Of a DNA stretch of 64,000 bases, positions 56,599 to 64,000 are shown one piece after another. Below the pieces are notes generated by a model. That model had not been told where the DNA came from. It made no database searches and saw nothing but the letters and a program-made list of their open reading frames with translations. How positions within the stretch are numbered: position 1 is the first letter of the stretch; each line of letters begins with the position of its first letter. The position numbers and the translations under genes are program-made. The stretch is taken from positions 1 through 64,000 of the forward strand of contig NZ_CP104002.1 of assembly GCF_029201565.1 (NCBI RefSeq). Direction: 5' to 3'. This DNA comes from Devosia sp. SD17-2. GTDB taxonomy: Bacteria > Pseudomonadota > Alphaproteobacteria > Rhizobiales > Devosiaceae.

Positions 56599-56661
56599 TT
56601 TCGATTTTGCCGGTGGCCCCGGCGGCGAGCCCAACAACAAATTCAGGAAAGGGCCAAGACG

Positions 56662-56946
56662 ATGATGGATAGACGCAGTTCCGACAACACAGCTGAGAAT
56701 GTGCATCCGCTCAAGCTTCTGACCCCGGCCCAGTTCGCGGCCCTTGGCGGCAGCGCCGTCGCCTATGTCAAGCCGGTCTCGGGCCTGGTTCTCTCGACCA
56801 TGATCAGCGACGCCGAGTTCAACGAAACCGAGGAATACCAGCTGGTCATGTCCGCCGACGGCACGCCGCTGATGGTGGCTGACACCGCCGATGCCGTCAG
56901 CGAATGGCTGGGCGACAAGAGCCTCGGGCTGGCAACGCTGCACTGA
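56662..56946 (+). CDS. DUF1150 family protein
   Basis: A 94-residue soluble protein: LTPAQFAALGGSAVAYVKPV then DGTPLMVADTADAVSEW are the family marks. DUF1150 genes usually follow an hsp20 gene, as here, so a shared role is likely though unproven. Two ATGs stand together at the start after GGAAAGGG. A terminator closes this two-gene unit. Confidence 0.88.
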   Translation: MMDRRSSDNTAENVHPLKLLTPAQFAALGGSAVAYVKPVSGLVLSTMISDAEFNETEEYQLVMSADGTPLMVADTADAVSEWLGDKSLGLATLH

Positions 56947-56983
56947 ACACGACCCGGCAGGATTGCCGAGCGAAAGAAACACG

Positions 56984-57014
56984 AAAGCCCCGGGGCATGG
57001 CCGCGGGGCTTTTT
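56984..57014 (+). terminator. Terminator of hsp20-DUF1150
   Basis: AAAGCCCCG / CGGGGCTTT stem of nine bp, 11-base loop, then TT to make a T5 run. It also faces the convergent ptsN gene. Confidence 0.85.
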
Positions 57015-57038
57015 CACGTTTCTGGGGCCATCGCAGGA

Positions 57039-57506
57039 TCAGGCGGCGTAATTGCCTTCGAGCGGCTGGGAGAGAATGGCGTAAAGCCGTTCTGCTTCCG
57101 TCTCGTGGCGCAGCTGATCGATGATGTCCTCGGTGCGCAGCATGCGCGCAACGCTGGAAAGGGCCTTGAGATGGTCTGCACCGGCGCCGACCGGCGCCAG
57201 CAGCATCATCACCAGATCGACTGCCTGATCGTCGACAGCGTCGAAATCGATCGGGTGGTCCAGTCGGGCAAACACGGCAACGACACCCTTGAGGCCAGCG
57301 AGCTTGCCATGAGGGATAGCAATACCATTGCCCAGACCAGTCGAGCCAAGTTCCTCGCGGCCAACGATGGCCGCAAGGATGTCTGTCCGATCAAGACCGG
57401 TCAATTCTGCCGACTTGTCAGCAAGCAGTTCGAAGAGCTGGCGCTTTGAAGTCATGCCCGTGCAAGTCAGCACGGCGTGCTTTGCCAGGATATCGGACAA
57501 TTCCAT
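57039..57506 (-). CDS. ptsN: Nitrogen-regulatory PTS protein EIIA-Ntr
   Basis: Last phosphate carrier of the nitrogen PTS; it links PEP and nitrogen status to targets such as transporters and kinases. The 155 residues have the phospho-histidine His66 in GIAIPHGKL and the family start with MELSDIL. It follows hpf by about 50 bases and rpoN, in the conserved rpoN-hpf-ptsN order. Partners ptsP and npr are not in the window. Together with PII/Amt and sigma-54 it completes several parts of the nitrogen-control network here. Confidence 0.95.
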   Translation of the reverse strand: MELSDILAKHAVLTCTGMTSKRQLFELLADKSAELTGLDRTDILAAIVGREELGSTGLGNGIAIPHGKLAGLKGVVAVFARLDHPIDFDAVDDQAVDLVMMLLAPVGAGADHLKALSSVARMLRTEDIIDQLRHETEAERLYAILSQPLEGNYAA

Positions 57507-57554
57507 TAATCTTGCCTTGATCTCTATTGATCTAGAGTGCGGCGACCGGATCGC

Positions 57555-58130
57555 TCAATTGGCGCCGAGGGCGGGGTCAATCCAGCCAATATTGCCGTCG
57601 GAGCGGCGGTAGACCACATTCAGCCCGCCATGTCCAGCGTGACGGAAGATCACAACCTGGCTACCGGTCAGATCGAGCTCCATGACAGCCTCCTCAACGC
57701 TTAGGGAACGCAGGTTTTTCGTGGTCTCGGCGATGACCGGCGGGGCGTAGTCCTCGTCGAGCTCATCGAGGTCATCACTCGAGCCGAAAACGGTATATTG
57801 GGCCGGAATGCCGTCGCCATTGCCGTTGGCGCCGCGCGGGTGCTGCTTGAGCCGGCGGTTGTAGCGGCGCAGGCGTTTCTCGATGTTGACCGCCATGACT
57901 TCATAGGCGCTGGTGGCGTCGCCGCCCAGCGCACTGGCCTGAAGGGTGGTGCCAGAATCGAGATGGACAACACAATCGGCCCGGAAACCGATCCCATCAG
58001 GGGAGAGGGTCAGATGCCCGTCATAGCCACCGGAAAAATACTTTCCGACAACACCATCGAGGTGGTCCTGCGCTTTCCCACGCAGGGCATCACCGACATC
58101 CATATTCTTTCCCGAAACGCGCAACGTCAT
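57555..58130 (-). CDS. hpf: Long-form ribosome hibernation promoting factor
   Basis: Binds 30S subunits in slow growth and pairs 70S ribosomes into inactive dimers. The 191 residues have the S30AE domain (about 1-110, MTLRVSGKNMDVGDALRG start, basic KRLRRYNRRLKQH helix) and a C-terminal dimerisation domain (about 135-190: VIFRHAGHGGLNVVYRRSDGNIGWIDP). The 259-base gap before it, after rpoN, may contain its own promoter; I could not place one firmly. Confidence 0.94.
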   Translation of the reverse strand: MTLRVSGKNMDVGDALRGKAQDHLDGVVGKYFSGGYDGHLTLSPDGIGFRADCVVHLDSGTTLQASALGGDATSAYEVMAVNIEKRLRRYNRRLKQHPRGANGNGDGIPAQYTVFGSSDDLDELDEDYAPPVIAETTKNLRSLSVEEAVMELDLTGSQVVIFRHAGHGGLNVVYRRSDGNIGWIDPALGAN

Positions 58131-58389
58131 GGCTTGTTCTTCCTTTCGGTCGTTTGGCGACGCGATTGGGTCCCGAAAGCCGTTCCCGGTGTTTCGGGAT
58201 CACGCCTGCCAGCTCCATACATATGTGGAACCGGTAGAGGTGATGCTAGCCCCACCCCGCTCCGGGGGCAATGCGCAAAGGGACAGGGTGTCCCCCGGCG
58301 CAGGTCGCGTCGGAAAGGCAACGCCGGACGCGCGCGGTGGTTTCCGGAGGGAGCGTGAAAAATCGTTTCCTGAAAAGGGCTTGCCAAGC

Positions 58390-59895
58390 TCAAGCGAGGG
58401 CTTCGAGGCTCTTTTTCTGGCGCCGCCGAATGACCGATGAGGGGATATTCATGCCCTCACGGTATTTTGCCACGGTGCGGCGCGCGACATCGATGCCCTG
58501 CTCCTTGCGCAGGATCTCGGCAATCGTGTCGTCGGAGAGGATGTCCTTGATCGATTCGGCGTCGATCAGCTGCTTGATGCGATGGCGCACCGCCTCAGCC
58601 GAATGATCGCCACCGCCGTCGCTCGAGGAGATGGCCGTGGTGAAGAAATACTTCATTTCATAAAGGCCGCGCGGCGTGGCCATGTATTTATTGGCGGTGA
58701 CGCGGCTGACGGTGGATTCGTGCATCTCGATTTCCTCGGCCACCATTTTAAGCGTCATCGGCTTCAAATGGGCGACGCCGTGTGTGAGGAAACCATCCTG
58801 CTGGCGCACAATCTCGGCGGCGACCTTGGTGATGGTCTGGGCACGCTGGTCGAGGCTCTTGGTAAGCCAATTGGCAGTGGCAAGACAATCGGAAAGAAAA
58901 GTCTTTTCCGCGCCACGGGTCTTCTTGCTGACCGTGGCGTAATAGCTGCGATTGAGCAGAACGCGCGGCAGGACATCTGAATTGAGTTCGATCTGCCAGC
59001 TGCCATCGGGACCGGTGCGCACGAAAACATCGGGGACAATGGTTTCAACGGGATCGCTCTCGAAGGCGAGGCCGGGACGGGGATCGAGCCGCCGCAGTTC
59101 GGCCAGCATGTCCATCAGGTCTTCGCGGTCGCAGCCGACGGCCTTGAGCAGGCCGGCCATGTTGTGGGCGGCCAGAAGGTCGAGATTGTCGAGCAGGCGC
59201 TGCATTATCGGATCGAGCCGGTCGCGCTCGGCCAGCTGCATGCCGAGGCATTCGGAAACAGTGCGGGCAAAGACGCCGACGGGATCGCACCCCCGCAGGG
59301 CGCCGAGAACGGCTTCCACATCGGCCAGCTCGGCGCCGAGCAGTTCGGCAATATCGGTGAGTTCGACGGCGAGATAGCCGGCCTCGTTGAGCCCATTGAT
59401 CAGATGCAGCGCAATCAGGCGATCGGACTGGGTGCGCAGGATCATCTGGGCCTGGGTTTCGAGATGATCGGAGAGGCGCGGACGGCTGGCAATAAACTGA
59501 TCGAGATCGGGCGCTTCACTGCCCTCGAAACTGCCATTTCGATCCGGACCGGACGACTGGCCGAGGTCCTGGGAGCTTTCATCCGGGAAGACATTTTCCA
59601 CCGCAGTATCGAGCCCACCGGCAATCTCGCCGGCGTCCGGGATCTGCTCGCTGCCCTGGGCGACGATGCCGTCATAGGCGTCGCCGATTTCAGCGGTTTC
59701 AACGACGGGAGCGGGTTCGGCGGCTTCGCTGCCCCCATCCTCGCGTTCGAGCAGGGGATTGCGGAGCAATTCTTCGTCGATGAACGTGCTGAGTTCGAGA
59801 TGGCTCAACTGCAGCAGCTTTATTGACTGCATCAATTGCGGCGTCAGGGTGAGGCTCTGCGCCTGGCGGAATTCGAGCCGCGGCGAAAGCGCCAT
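58390..59895 (-). CDS. rpoN: RNA polymerase sigma-54 factor
   Basis: Directs polymerase to -24/-12 promoters and needs an activator ATPase. The 501-residue protein has the Gln/Leu-rich region I (MALSPRLEFRQAQSLTLTPQ), an acidic region II (about 55-135), the core-binding region and the RpoN box ARRTVAKYRE (about 471-480) that reads the -24 element. The frame opens at TTG 59904; ATG 59895 has AAGGGG nine bases before. The two glnK promoters in this window are its likely targets. Followed by hpf and ptsN; the lpt genes are upstream. Confidence 0.96.
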   Translation of the reverse strand: MALSPRLEFRQAQSLTLTPQLMQSIKLLQLSHLELSTFIDEELLRNPLLEREDGGSEAAEPAPVVETAEIGDAYDGIVAQGSEQIPDAGEIAGGLDTAVENVFPDESSQDLGQSSGPDRNGSFEGSEAPDLDQFIASRPRLSDHLETQAQMILRTQSDRLIALHLINGLNEAGYLAVELTDIAELLGAELADVEAVLGALRGCDPVGVFARTVSECLGMQLAERDRLDPIMQRLLDNLDLLAAHNMAGLLKAVGCDREDLMDMLAELRRLDPRPGLAFESDPVETIVPDVFVRTGPDGSWQIELNSDVLPRVLLNRSYYATVSKKTRGAEKTFLSDCLATANWLTKSLDQRAQTITKVAAEIVRQQDGFLTHGVAHLKPMTLKMVAEEIEMHESTVSRVTANKYMATPRGLYEMKYFFTTAISSSDGGGDHSAEAVRHRIKQLIDAESIKDILSDDTIAEILRKEQGIDVARRTVAKYREGMNIPSSVIRRRQKKSLEALA

Positions 59896-60041
59896 GTGTT
59901 TCAACCCCTTGCATCAGACGCACTGCCAAAGATTTCGGCAATTTTCGCGCGCAAGATGGCGCAATTCGGCGCAGAGGGCAAGGGTTGGAGCAAGTATCGT
60001 GCCAGTTGGGGAAAGATGGGTTTTGTGGGAGCGGCAGGATC

Positions 60042-60160
60042 TTAGGGAGGGAGCACTCTTAGGTCGGTGGCTCTCGCCCCCCACCCAGCGCCACTAGGGC
60101 CTAACGGCCTAGCTCTGCCACCCTCCCCACGAGGGGAGGGAGGGGCCGGTGGGTGAGGCA
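60042..60160. repeat. Mosaic inverted-repeat element, copy 6
   Basis: Between lptB and rpoN. CTTAGGGAGGGAGCACTCTTAGG and GGTGGCTCTCGCCCCCCACC face CCACCCTCCCCACGAGGGGAGGG and GGCCGGTGGGTGAGG; an AGGGCCTAACGGCCTAG inverted core lies between. It is transcribed if lptB and rpoN share a message. Confidence 0.7.
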
Positions 60161-60172
60161 CACACCTAAATG

Positions 60173-60934
60173 CTAAAATTCGAAATTTTCGCCGAGGTAG
60201 ACGCGGCGGGCGTCGGGGTTGTTGGAAATGGTTTCGGGCTTGCCCTGGATCATCACCTTGCCGCCGTGGATGACATAGGCGCGATCGACGAGGCCGAGGG
60301 TTTCGCGGACGGCGTGGTCGGTGATGAGGACACCAATGCCGCGCTGGGTGAGCTGGCGGACGAGGCCTTTCACTTCGGCGACGGCGATGGGATCGACACC
60401 GGCAAAGGGTTCGTCGAGCAACATGAAAAGAGGATCGGCGGCCAGAGCCCGGGCAATCTCGACGCGGCGGCGCTCGCCACCGGAGAGGGCGAGGGCGTTG
60501 GATTTGGCCAGATGGGAGATGGAGAATTCTTCGAGCAGGGATTTCAGGCGCTGCTTGCGCTCGGCCTTGTTGCGTACCGTGTTCTCGAGAATGGCAAGAA
60601 TATTGTCGGAGACACTCATGCCGCGGAAAATCGACGGTTCCTGGGGCAGATAGCCGATGCCGAGCTGGCCGCGCTGGAAGAGGGGCAGGCGCGTGATGTC
60701 ATTGCCATCGAGCTGGATCTGGCCGGCGTCGGGGCGGACCAGACCCATGATCATGGTGAAGACGGTCGTCTTGCCCGCGCCATTTGGGCCAAGCAGGCCC
60801 ACCGCCTCGCCACGGCGGACCGCGAGGGAAACTTCGCGCACCACTTCGCGCTTGCCATAGCGTTTGGCGAGGCCATGGGCGACGAGCCAGCCGCGTGGAT
60901 CAAGACGCGGGCGGGAAGTGGTCTCTTCGGTCAT
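60173..60934 (-). CDS. lptB: Lipopolysaccharide export ATPase LptB
   Basis: ABC ATPase that powers LPS extraction by LptB2FG. The 253 residues have Walker A GPNGAGKT (49-56), the Q-loop YLPQEPS, signature LSGGERRR, Walker B FMLLDEPFAG and the switch histidine in LITDHAV. It overlaps lptA by four bases (ATGA). lptF and lptG are elsewhere. lptC-lptA-lptB-rpoN-hpf-ptsN is the conserved proteobacterial order. Confidence 0.97.
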   Translation of the reverse strand: MTEETTSRPRLDPRGWLVAHGLAKRYGKREVVREVSLAVRRGEAVGLLGPNGAGKTTVFTMIMGLVRPDAGQIQLDGNDITRLPLFQRGQLGIGYLPQEPSIFRGMSVSDNILAILENTVRNKAERKQRLKSLLEEFSISHLAKSNALALSGGERRRVEIARALAADPLFMLLDEPFAGVDPIAVAEVKGLVRQLTQRGIGVLITDHAVRETLGLVDRAYVIHGGKVMIQGKPETISNNPDARRVYLGENFEF

Positions 60935-61383
60935 TGCGCGGTGAATACCCCGGTGACCCGGCCGCCAGAGGCGGCGGTGAAGGTGGAGACGCCGGTGCCC
61001 AGATTGACCACCAGCTCGCCCGCCTTGATGCGGCCGCTGGTGTTGACCACCTCGACATTGCCGGTGAGGCGGAGGGTCTGGGAGCCCGGGGTAAAGACGG
61101 CGCGCTCGCCGGTCGCTTCCTGGTCCGAGGTTTTCAGGCGTACGGCGCCGGTGGCTTCAAAGGAGCGGATATCGCTGGTGCCGCCCTCGCCATAGGTGGC
61201 GACGACTTTTGGCGCCCAGACGGTGACGCTGGGATGGGTGACGACGACTGAGCCGGTGAAGACCGCCTCGCGGCTATCCTCGGCGACGGTGAAGAGATCG
61301 GCGGAGATTTCCACCTGCTGCTGGGCGAAGGCGGGCGCGGCGCAGGCGAGCAGGGCAAGAGCGAGCAGAACAGTCCGCATCAT
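60931..61383 (-). CDS. lptA: LPS transport periplasmic protein LptA
   Basis: Periplasmic bridge that carries LPS between the membranes. The 150 residues start with a signal peptide (MMRTVLLALALLACAAPAFAQ) and continue with beta-jellyroll strands: VEISADLFTVAEDSREAVFTG, VTVWAPKVVATYGEGG, GAVRLKTSDQEATGERAVF and LTGNVEVVN. It overlaps lptC and lptB by four bases each, so the three are translated together. Confidence 0.93.
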   Translation of the reverse strand: MMRTVLLALALLACAAPAFAQQQVEISADLFTVAEDSREAVFTGSVVVTHPSVTVWAPKVVATYGEGGTSDIRSFEATGAVRLKTSDQEATGERAVFTPGSQTLRLTGNVEVVNTSGRIKAGELVVNLGTGVSTFTAASGGRVTGVFTAQ

Positions 61384-62015
61384 GGCATTTCCTCTCCAGG
61401 GGTGGCGGGCAGGGTGACAATCGCGCGGGCGAATGTCCAGATGCGGGCATCGGCATCAAAGACCAGGGTTTCGGCACGGATGGCGGTGCCATCGGCATAA
61501 TCGATGACGACCGGGCCAGAGGTGGTAAGGGTCTGGGACGGCCAGTCGAACTCGGCGTTTTCGAGGGTACCGGTGGTGCCGGTCGAGTCGGCGATCTCGG
61601 TGATGCCCGCGGCGATGACTTTTTCGCGCAGGGCATCGAGTTCGGCGCTTGTGGCGCTGGCCTGCATCTGTACCCCATCGGGACGATTGAGCACGATGCT
61701 GGCATTTCCGAGGCCAATGAGGTCGGTATTGGTGGTGGCGGCGCGGGCGAGATCGGCGGTGACCCGATAGGACGAGCCATCCTCGAGCACGCCGGCATAT
61801 TCGGGCGCTTCGACGGTGATCGCGTCCGGGGTTACGACGATCTGGCCGATGCCATAGCGATTGCCGAGGCTGGAAAGATAGATCTGGGCGAGAAGACCCA
61901 CGAGGGTCGCCGCGCCCAGGAGGGGCACACCGAGCCGCAGGGCCGCCACCAGCCGATTGCGGCGGCGGAGACGGCCATAGAGCGTGTCGCGGTCATAAGT
62001 GCCGGTTGCGGTCAT
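61380..62015 (-). CDS. lptC: LPS export protein LptC
   Basis: Membrane-anchored partner that receives LPS from LptFG and passes it to LptA. The 211 residues have one N-terminal helix (about 24-48, LVAALRLGVPLLGAATLVGLLAQ) and a periplasmic jellyroll domain (YRVTADLARAATTNTDLIGL, VQMQASATSAELD). The family is poorly conserved; context (lptA next, four-base overlap) makes the call. RNase D lies eight bases upstream. Confidence 0.92.
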   Translation of the reverse strand: MTATGTYDRDTLYGRLRRRNRLVAALRLGVPLLGAATLVGLLAQIYLSSLGNRYGIGQIVVTPDAITVEAPEYAGVLEDGSSYRVTADLARAATTNTDLIGLGNASIVLNRPDGVQMQASATSAELDALREKVIAAGITEIADSTGTTGTLENAEFDWPSQTLTTSGPVVIDYADGTAIRAETLVFDADARIWTFARAIVTLPATPGEEMP

Positions 62016-62023
62016 CGCAGGGT

Positions 62024-62638
62024 TCAGCTGTGGGCGAAGATGTCGGTTTCGTCCCAGCCCAGAAGATCGAGTGCACAGCGCGTCTTGAGGAATTCAAAGC
62101 AGGATTGGGCGATTTCCATCCGATCCTCGCGCTTGAGCATGCGATCGAGATGGCGCTTGAGGTCGTGCAGATAGAGAACGTCGGACGCGGCATAGTCGAG
62201 CTGGGCATCGGTAAGCTTGTCGGCGCCCCAGTCCGAGCTCTGCTGCTGCTTGGACAGATCGACATTGAGCAGTTCGCGCACAAGATCCTTCAATCCGTGG
62301 CGATCGGTGTAGGTGCGCACGAGGCGCGAGGCGATCTTGGTGCAGTAGATCGGGCCGGTGACGACGCCGAAACGGTTCTGCAGCGCGGCCACGTCAAAGC
62401 GCGCGTAGTGGAAAATCTTGGTAACGCCCGGATCGGACAGAAGCTTGACCAGATTGGGGGCTTCGTTGACGTCCTTGGGGATCTGGACGATGTCGGCGCT
62501 GCCATCGCCGGGCGAGAGCTGGACGACGCACAGCCGGTCGCGATGGGGATTGAGTCCCATGGTTTCGGTATCGATCGCGACCTCGCGGCTATAATTGCTG
62601 AGGTTTGGCAGATCGCCGCGATGCAGTCTGATGGTCAT
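62024..62638 (-). CDS. Ribonuclease D-like 3'-5' exonuclease
   Basis: DEDDy exonuclease of 204 residues, about half of E. coli RNase D and lacking the HRDC domains. The acidic residues are in VAIDTETMGL (D-x-E), HYARFDVAAL and the final YAASDVLYLHDL (Tyr...Asp). RNA is the likely substrate (tRNA or rRNA ends). This short form next to lptC-lptA-lptB is usual in alphaproteobacteria. The frame opens at 62713; ATG 62638 begins the conserved part. Divergent from metK. Confidence 0.9.
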   Translation of the reverse strand: MTIRLHRGDLPNLSNYSREVAIDTETMGLNPHRDRLCVVQLSPGDGSADIVQIPKDVNEAPNLVKLLSDPGVTKIFHYARFDVAALQNRFGVVTGPIYCTKIASRLVRTYTDRHGLKDLVRELLNVDLSKQQQSSDWGADKLTDAQLDYAASDVLYLHDLKRHLDRMLKREDRMEIAQSCFEFLKTRCALDLLGWDETDIFAHS

Positions 62639-62739
62639 AATTACTCCCGGTCTCGGCTCGCAAACTTCCTTCGCACAGCAAAGGGGCGATGGGAAGGCGG
62701 CGTATCCGGGCAAGAATTGCTCAACCTTGCGCGCAGATC

Positions 62740-62759
62740 ATATCAAGCTTTCTTTATAT
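62740..62759 (+). promoter_or_regulatory. Near-palindromic operator candidate before metK
   Basis: ATATCAAG-CTTT-CTTTATAT: ATAT-N-AAG-N4-CTT-N-ATAT symmetry over 20 bases, in the RNase D-metK gap, about 88 bases before metK. AT-rich imperfect palindromes of this kind are bound by ArsR-type methionine-cycle repressors (SahR/SamR) in alphaproteobacteria; the match to a specific motif is from memory. The rest of the 208-base gap shows no recognisable SAM riboswitch. Confidence 0.45.
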
Positions 62760-62846
62760 CCTCCTTGACCCAAGACCCCTTGAGTGCGACAAACCCCCAT
62801 TATGAGGCCCTTTTAGGCCATTTTTGACAGTCTGAGGAATTCTGGC

Positions 62847-64000
62847 GTGGCGCGCTCTTCCTATCTCTTTACGTCCGAATCTGTTTCCGAAGGCCATCCG
62901 GACAAGGTCTGCGACCGGATTTCGGATGAGATCGTCGACCTGATTTTCCGCGAGGCCAAGAAGGTCGGCATGGACCCGGCGCAGGTGCGTATCGCCTGCG
63001 AAACCCTGGCCACGACCAATCGCGTCATCATCGCCGGCGAAGTGCGGGTGCCCGAGACGCTGCTCAAGCGCGGCAAGGACGGCCAGATCGTGACCGACGC
63101 CGCCGGCGCGCCGGTGGTCAACCCCTCCAAGTTCAAGTCGGCGGCCCGCAAGGCAATCCGCGCCATTGGCTATGAGCAGTCGGGCTTTCACTGGAAGAGC
63201 TGCAAGATCGACGTGCTGCTGCACGGCCAGTCGGCCGATATCGCGCAGGGTGTCGATGAAGCGGGCAACAAGGATGTGGGCGCTGGCGACCAGGGCATCA
63301 TGTTCGGCTATGCCAGCCGGGAAACCCCCGAATTGCTGCCGGCTCCGATCTATTACGCACACAAGATTCTCGAGACGCTGACCGAGGCCCGCAAGGCCAA
63401 TAATGGTCCGGCTGGCCAGCTCGGCCCCGATGCCAAGAGCCAGGTGACTGTGCGCTACGAAGAGGGCAAGCCGGTCGGCGTGACCCAGATCGTGCTCTCG
63501 ACCCAGCATCTGGATGAAAACCTGACCTCGGCCGACGTCCGCGAAATCGTCGAGCCCTATGTGCGCCAGGCCCTGCCGGAAGGCTGGATCACCGACGAGA
63601 CCGTCTGGCACGTCAATCCGACCGGCAAGTTTGTCGTCGGTGGGCCGGATGGCGATGCGGGCCTCACCGGCCGCAAGATCATCGTGGACACTTATGGTGG
63701 CGCCGCGCCGCATGGCGGCGGCGCGTTCTCGGGCAAGGATCCGACCAAGGTCGACCGTTCGGCGGCCTATGCGGCGCGCTATCTCGCCAAGAATGTGGTG
63801 GCGGCAGGTCTGGCCGATCGCGCCACGATCCAGCTTTCCTATGCCATCGGCGTTGCCGAGCCGCTGTCGATCTATGTCGACCTGCACGGCACCGGCAAGG
63901 TGGACGAGGCCAAGCTCGAAAAGGCGCTCGGCGAAGTGATGGATCTCACCCCGCGCGGCATTCGCAGCCATCTCGATCTCAACAAGCCGATCTACGCAAA
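62847..64000 (+). CDS. metK: S-adenosylmethionine synthetase (partial, runs off end)
   Basis: Makes SAM from methionine and ATP. The 384 codons present start GTG ([20 protein letters not shown]) and include the ATP-binding [25 protein letters not shown] (the [11 protein letters not shown] hexapeptide region) and [16 protein letters not shown] (the phosphate loop). AGGA lies upstream. The sequence ends within the C-terminal domain, so the stop is outside the window. Divergent from RNase D; the palindrome at 62740 is a plausible control site. Confidence 0.96.
   Translation, partial: MARSSYLFTSESVSEGHPDKVCDRISDEIVDLIFREAKKVGMDPAQVRIACETLATTNRVIIAGEVRVPETLLKRGKDGQIVTDAAGAPVVNPSKFKSAARKAIRAIGYEQSGFHWKSCKIDVLLHGQSADIAQGVDEAGNKDVGAGDQGIMFGYASRETPELLPAPIYYAHKILETLTEARKANNGPAGQLGPDAKSQVTVRYEEGKPVGVTQIVLSTQHLDENLTSADVREIVEPYVRQALPEGWITDETVWHVNPTGKFVVGGPDGDAGLTGRKIIVDTYGGAAPHGGGAFSGKDPTKVDRSAAYAARYLAKNVVAAGLADRATIQLSYAIGVAEPLSIYVDLHGTGKVDEAKLEKALGEVMDLTPRGIRSHLDLNKPIYA

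Noticed and set aside
62640..62846. A SAM-sensing riboswitch before metK.
   Set aside because: No recognisable SAM-I, SAM-II or SAM/SAH core by eye; a covariance-model search would be decisive.

Overview
The window is a gene-dense, GC-rich piece of an alphaproteobacterial chromosome and begins exactly at the dnaA start codon, so it is probably the start of a numbered chromosome. The gene content points to Hyphomicrobiales: a TIGR02300 protein, DUF1150 next to a small heat-shock protein, long-form Hpf between rpoN and ptsN, an FzlA-like GST fold, dual glnK-amt cassettes, and tRNA-Ala(GGC) with an encoded CCA. Devosiaceae is my best guess from overall impression only; a 16S or rpoB sequence would decide. 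I see no prophage, insertion sequence, CRISPR array, integrase or toxin-antitoxin pair, and no obvious shift in base use. This is core genome with local oddities.

Layout. 1-7.3 kb: replication genes dnaA, dnaN, recF and gyrB, with a secreted TolA-like protein. 7.3-16 kb: a frameshifted diguanylate cyclase, infC (start codon ATT), a hydrolase, DUF3817, an Nfu Fe-S protein, an acetamidase, then corC-ybeY-phoH and a Coq6/UbiH-type hydroxylase. 16-20 kb: two consecutive PII-ammonium transporter cassettes, each behind a -24/-12 (sigma-54) promoter. The sigma-54 gene rpoN and the nitrogen-PTS gene ptsN lie at 57-60 kb. 20-28 kb: ftsK, lolA, uppP, fzlA-like, a membrane alpha/beta hydrolase and tRNA-Ala. 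28-38 kb: cmk-rpsA, sppA-ihfB-lapA-trpF-trpB-trpA-accD, then a MurU-like nucleotidyltransferase. 38-49 kb: addB-addA, trxA, a NagZ-like glycosidase and folC. 49-54.5 kb: rpmI-rplT-pheS-pheT, interrupted by an ASCH/DEDDh-exonuclease fusion gene. 54.8-64 kb: a small secreted protein, a glycosyltransferase, hsp20-DUF1150, ptsN-hpf-rpoN, lptB-lptA-lptC-RNase D, and metK running off the end.

Genes that work together: the dnaA/dnaN/recF/gyrB replication set; FtsK, the FzlA-like protein and UppP in division and envelope growth; LolA and LptABC in outer-membrane assembly; MurU and the NagZ-like enzyme, possibly in wall recycling; RpoN, PtsN, PII and Amt in nitrogen control; AddAB in double-strand-break repair.

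Intergenic space is dominated by one recurring structure: GC-rich mosaics of inverted repeats built from CCCTCTCCC/GGGAGAGGG-type arms. At least six copies occur, in the gaps near 3.4, 24.2, 47.2, 48.8, 52.5 and 60.1 kb. I found no clear undescribed multi-gene system. The most unusual items are the ASCH-exonuclease fusion inside the pheS-pheT locus, the cysteine-free AccD with a structured leader, the kinase-less murU locus, the duplicated glnK-amt cassettes, and a near-palindromic operator candidate before metK.
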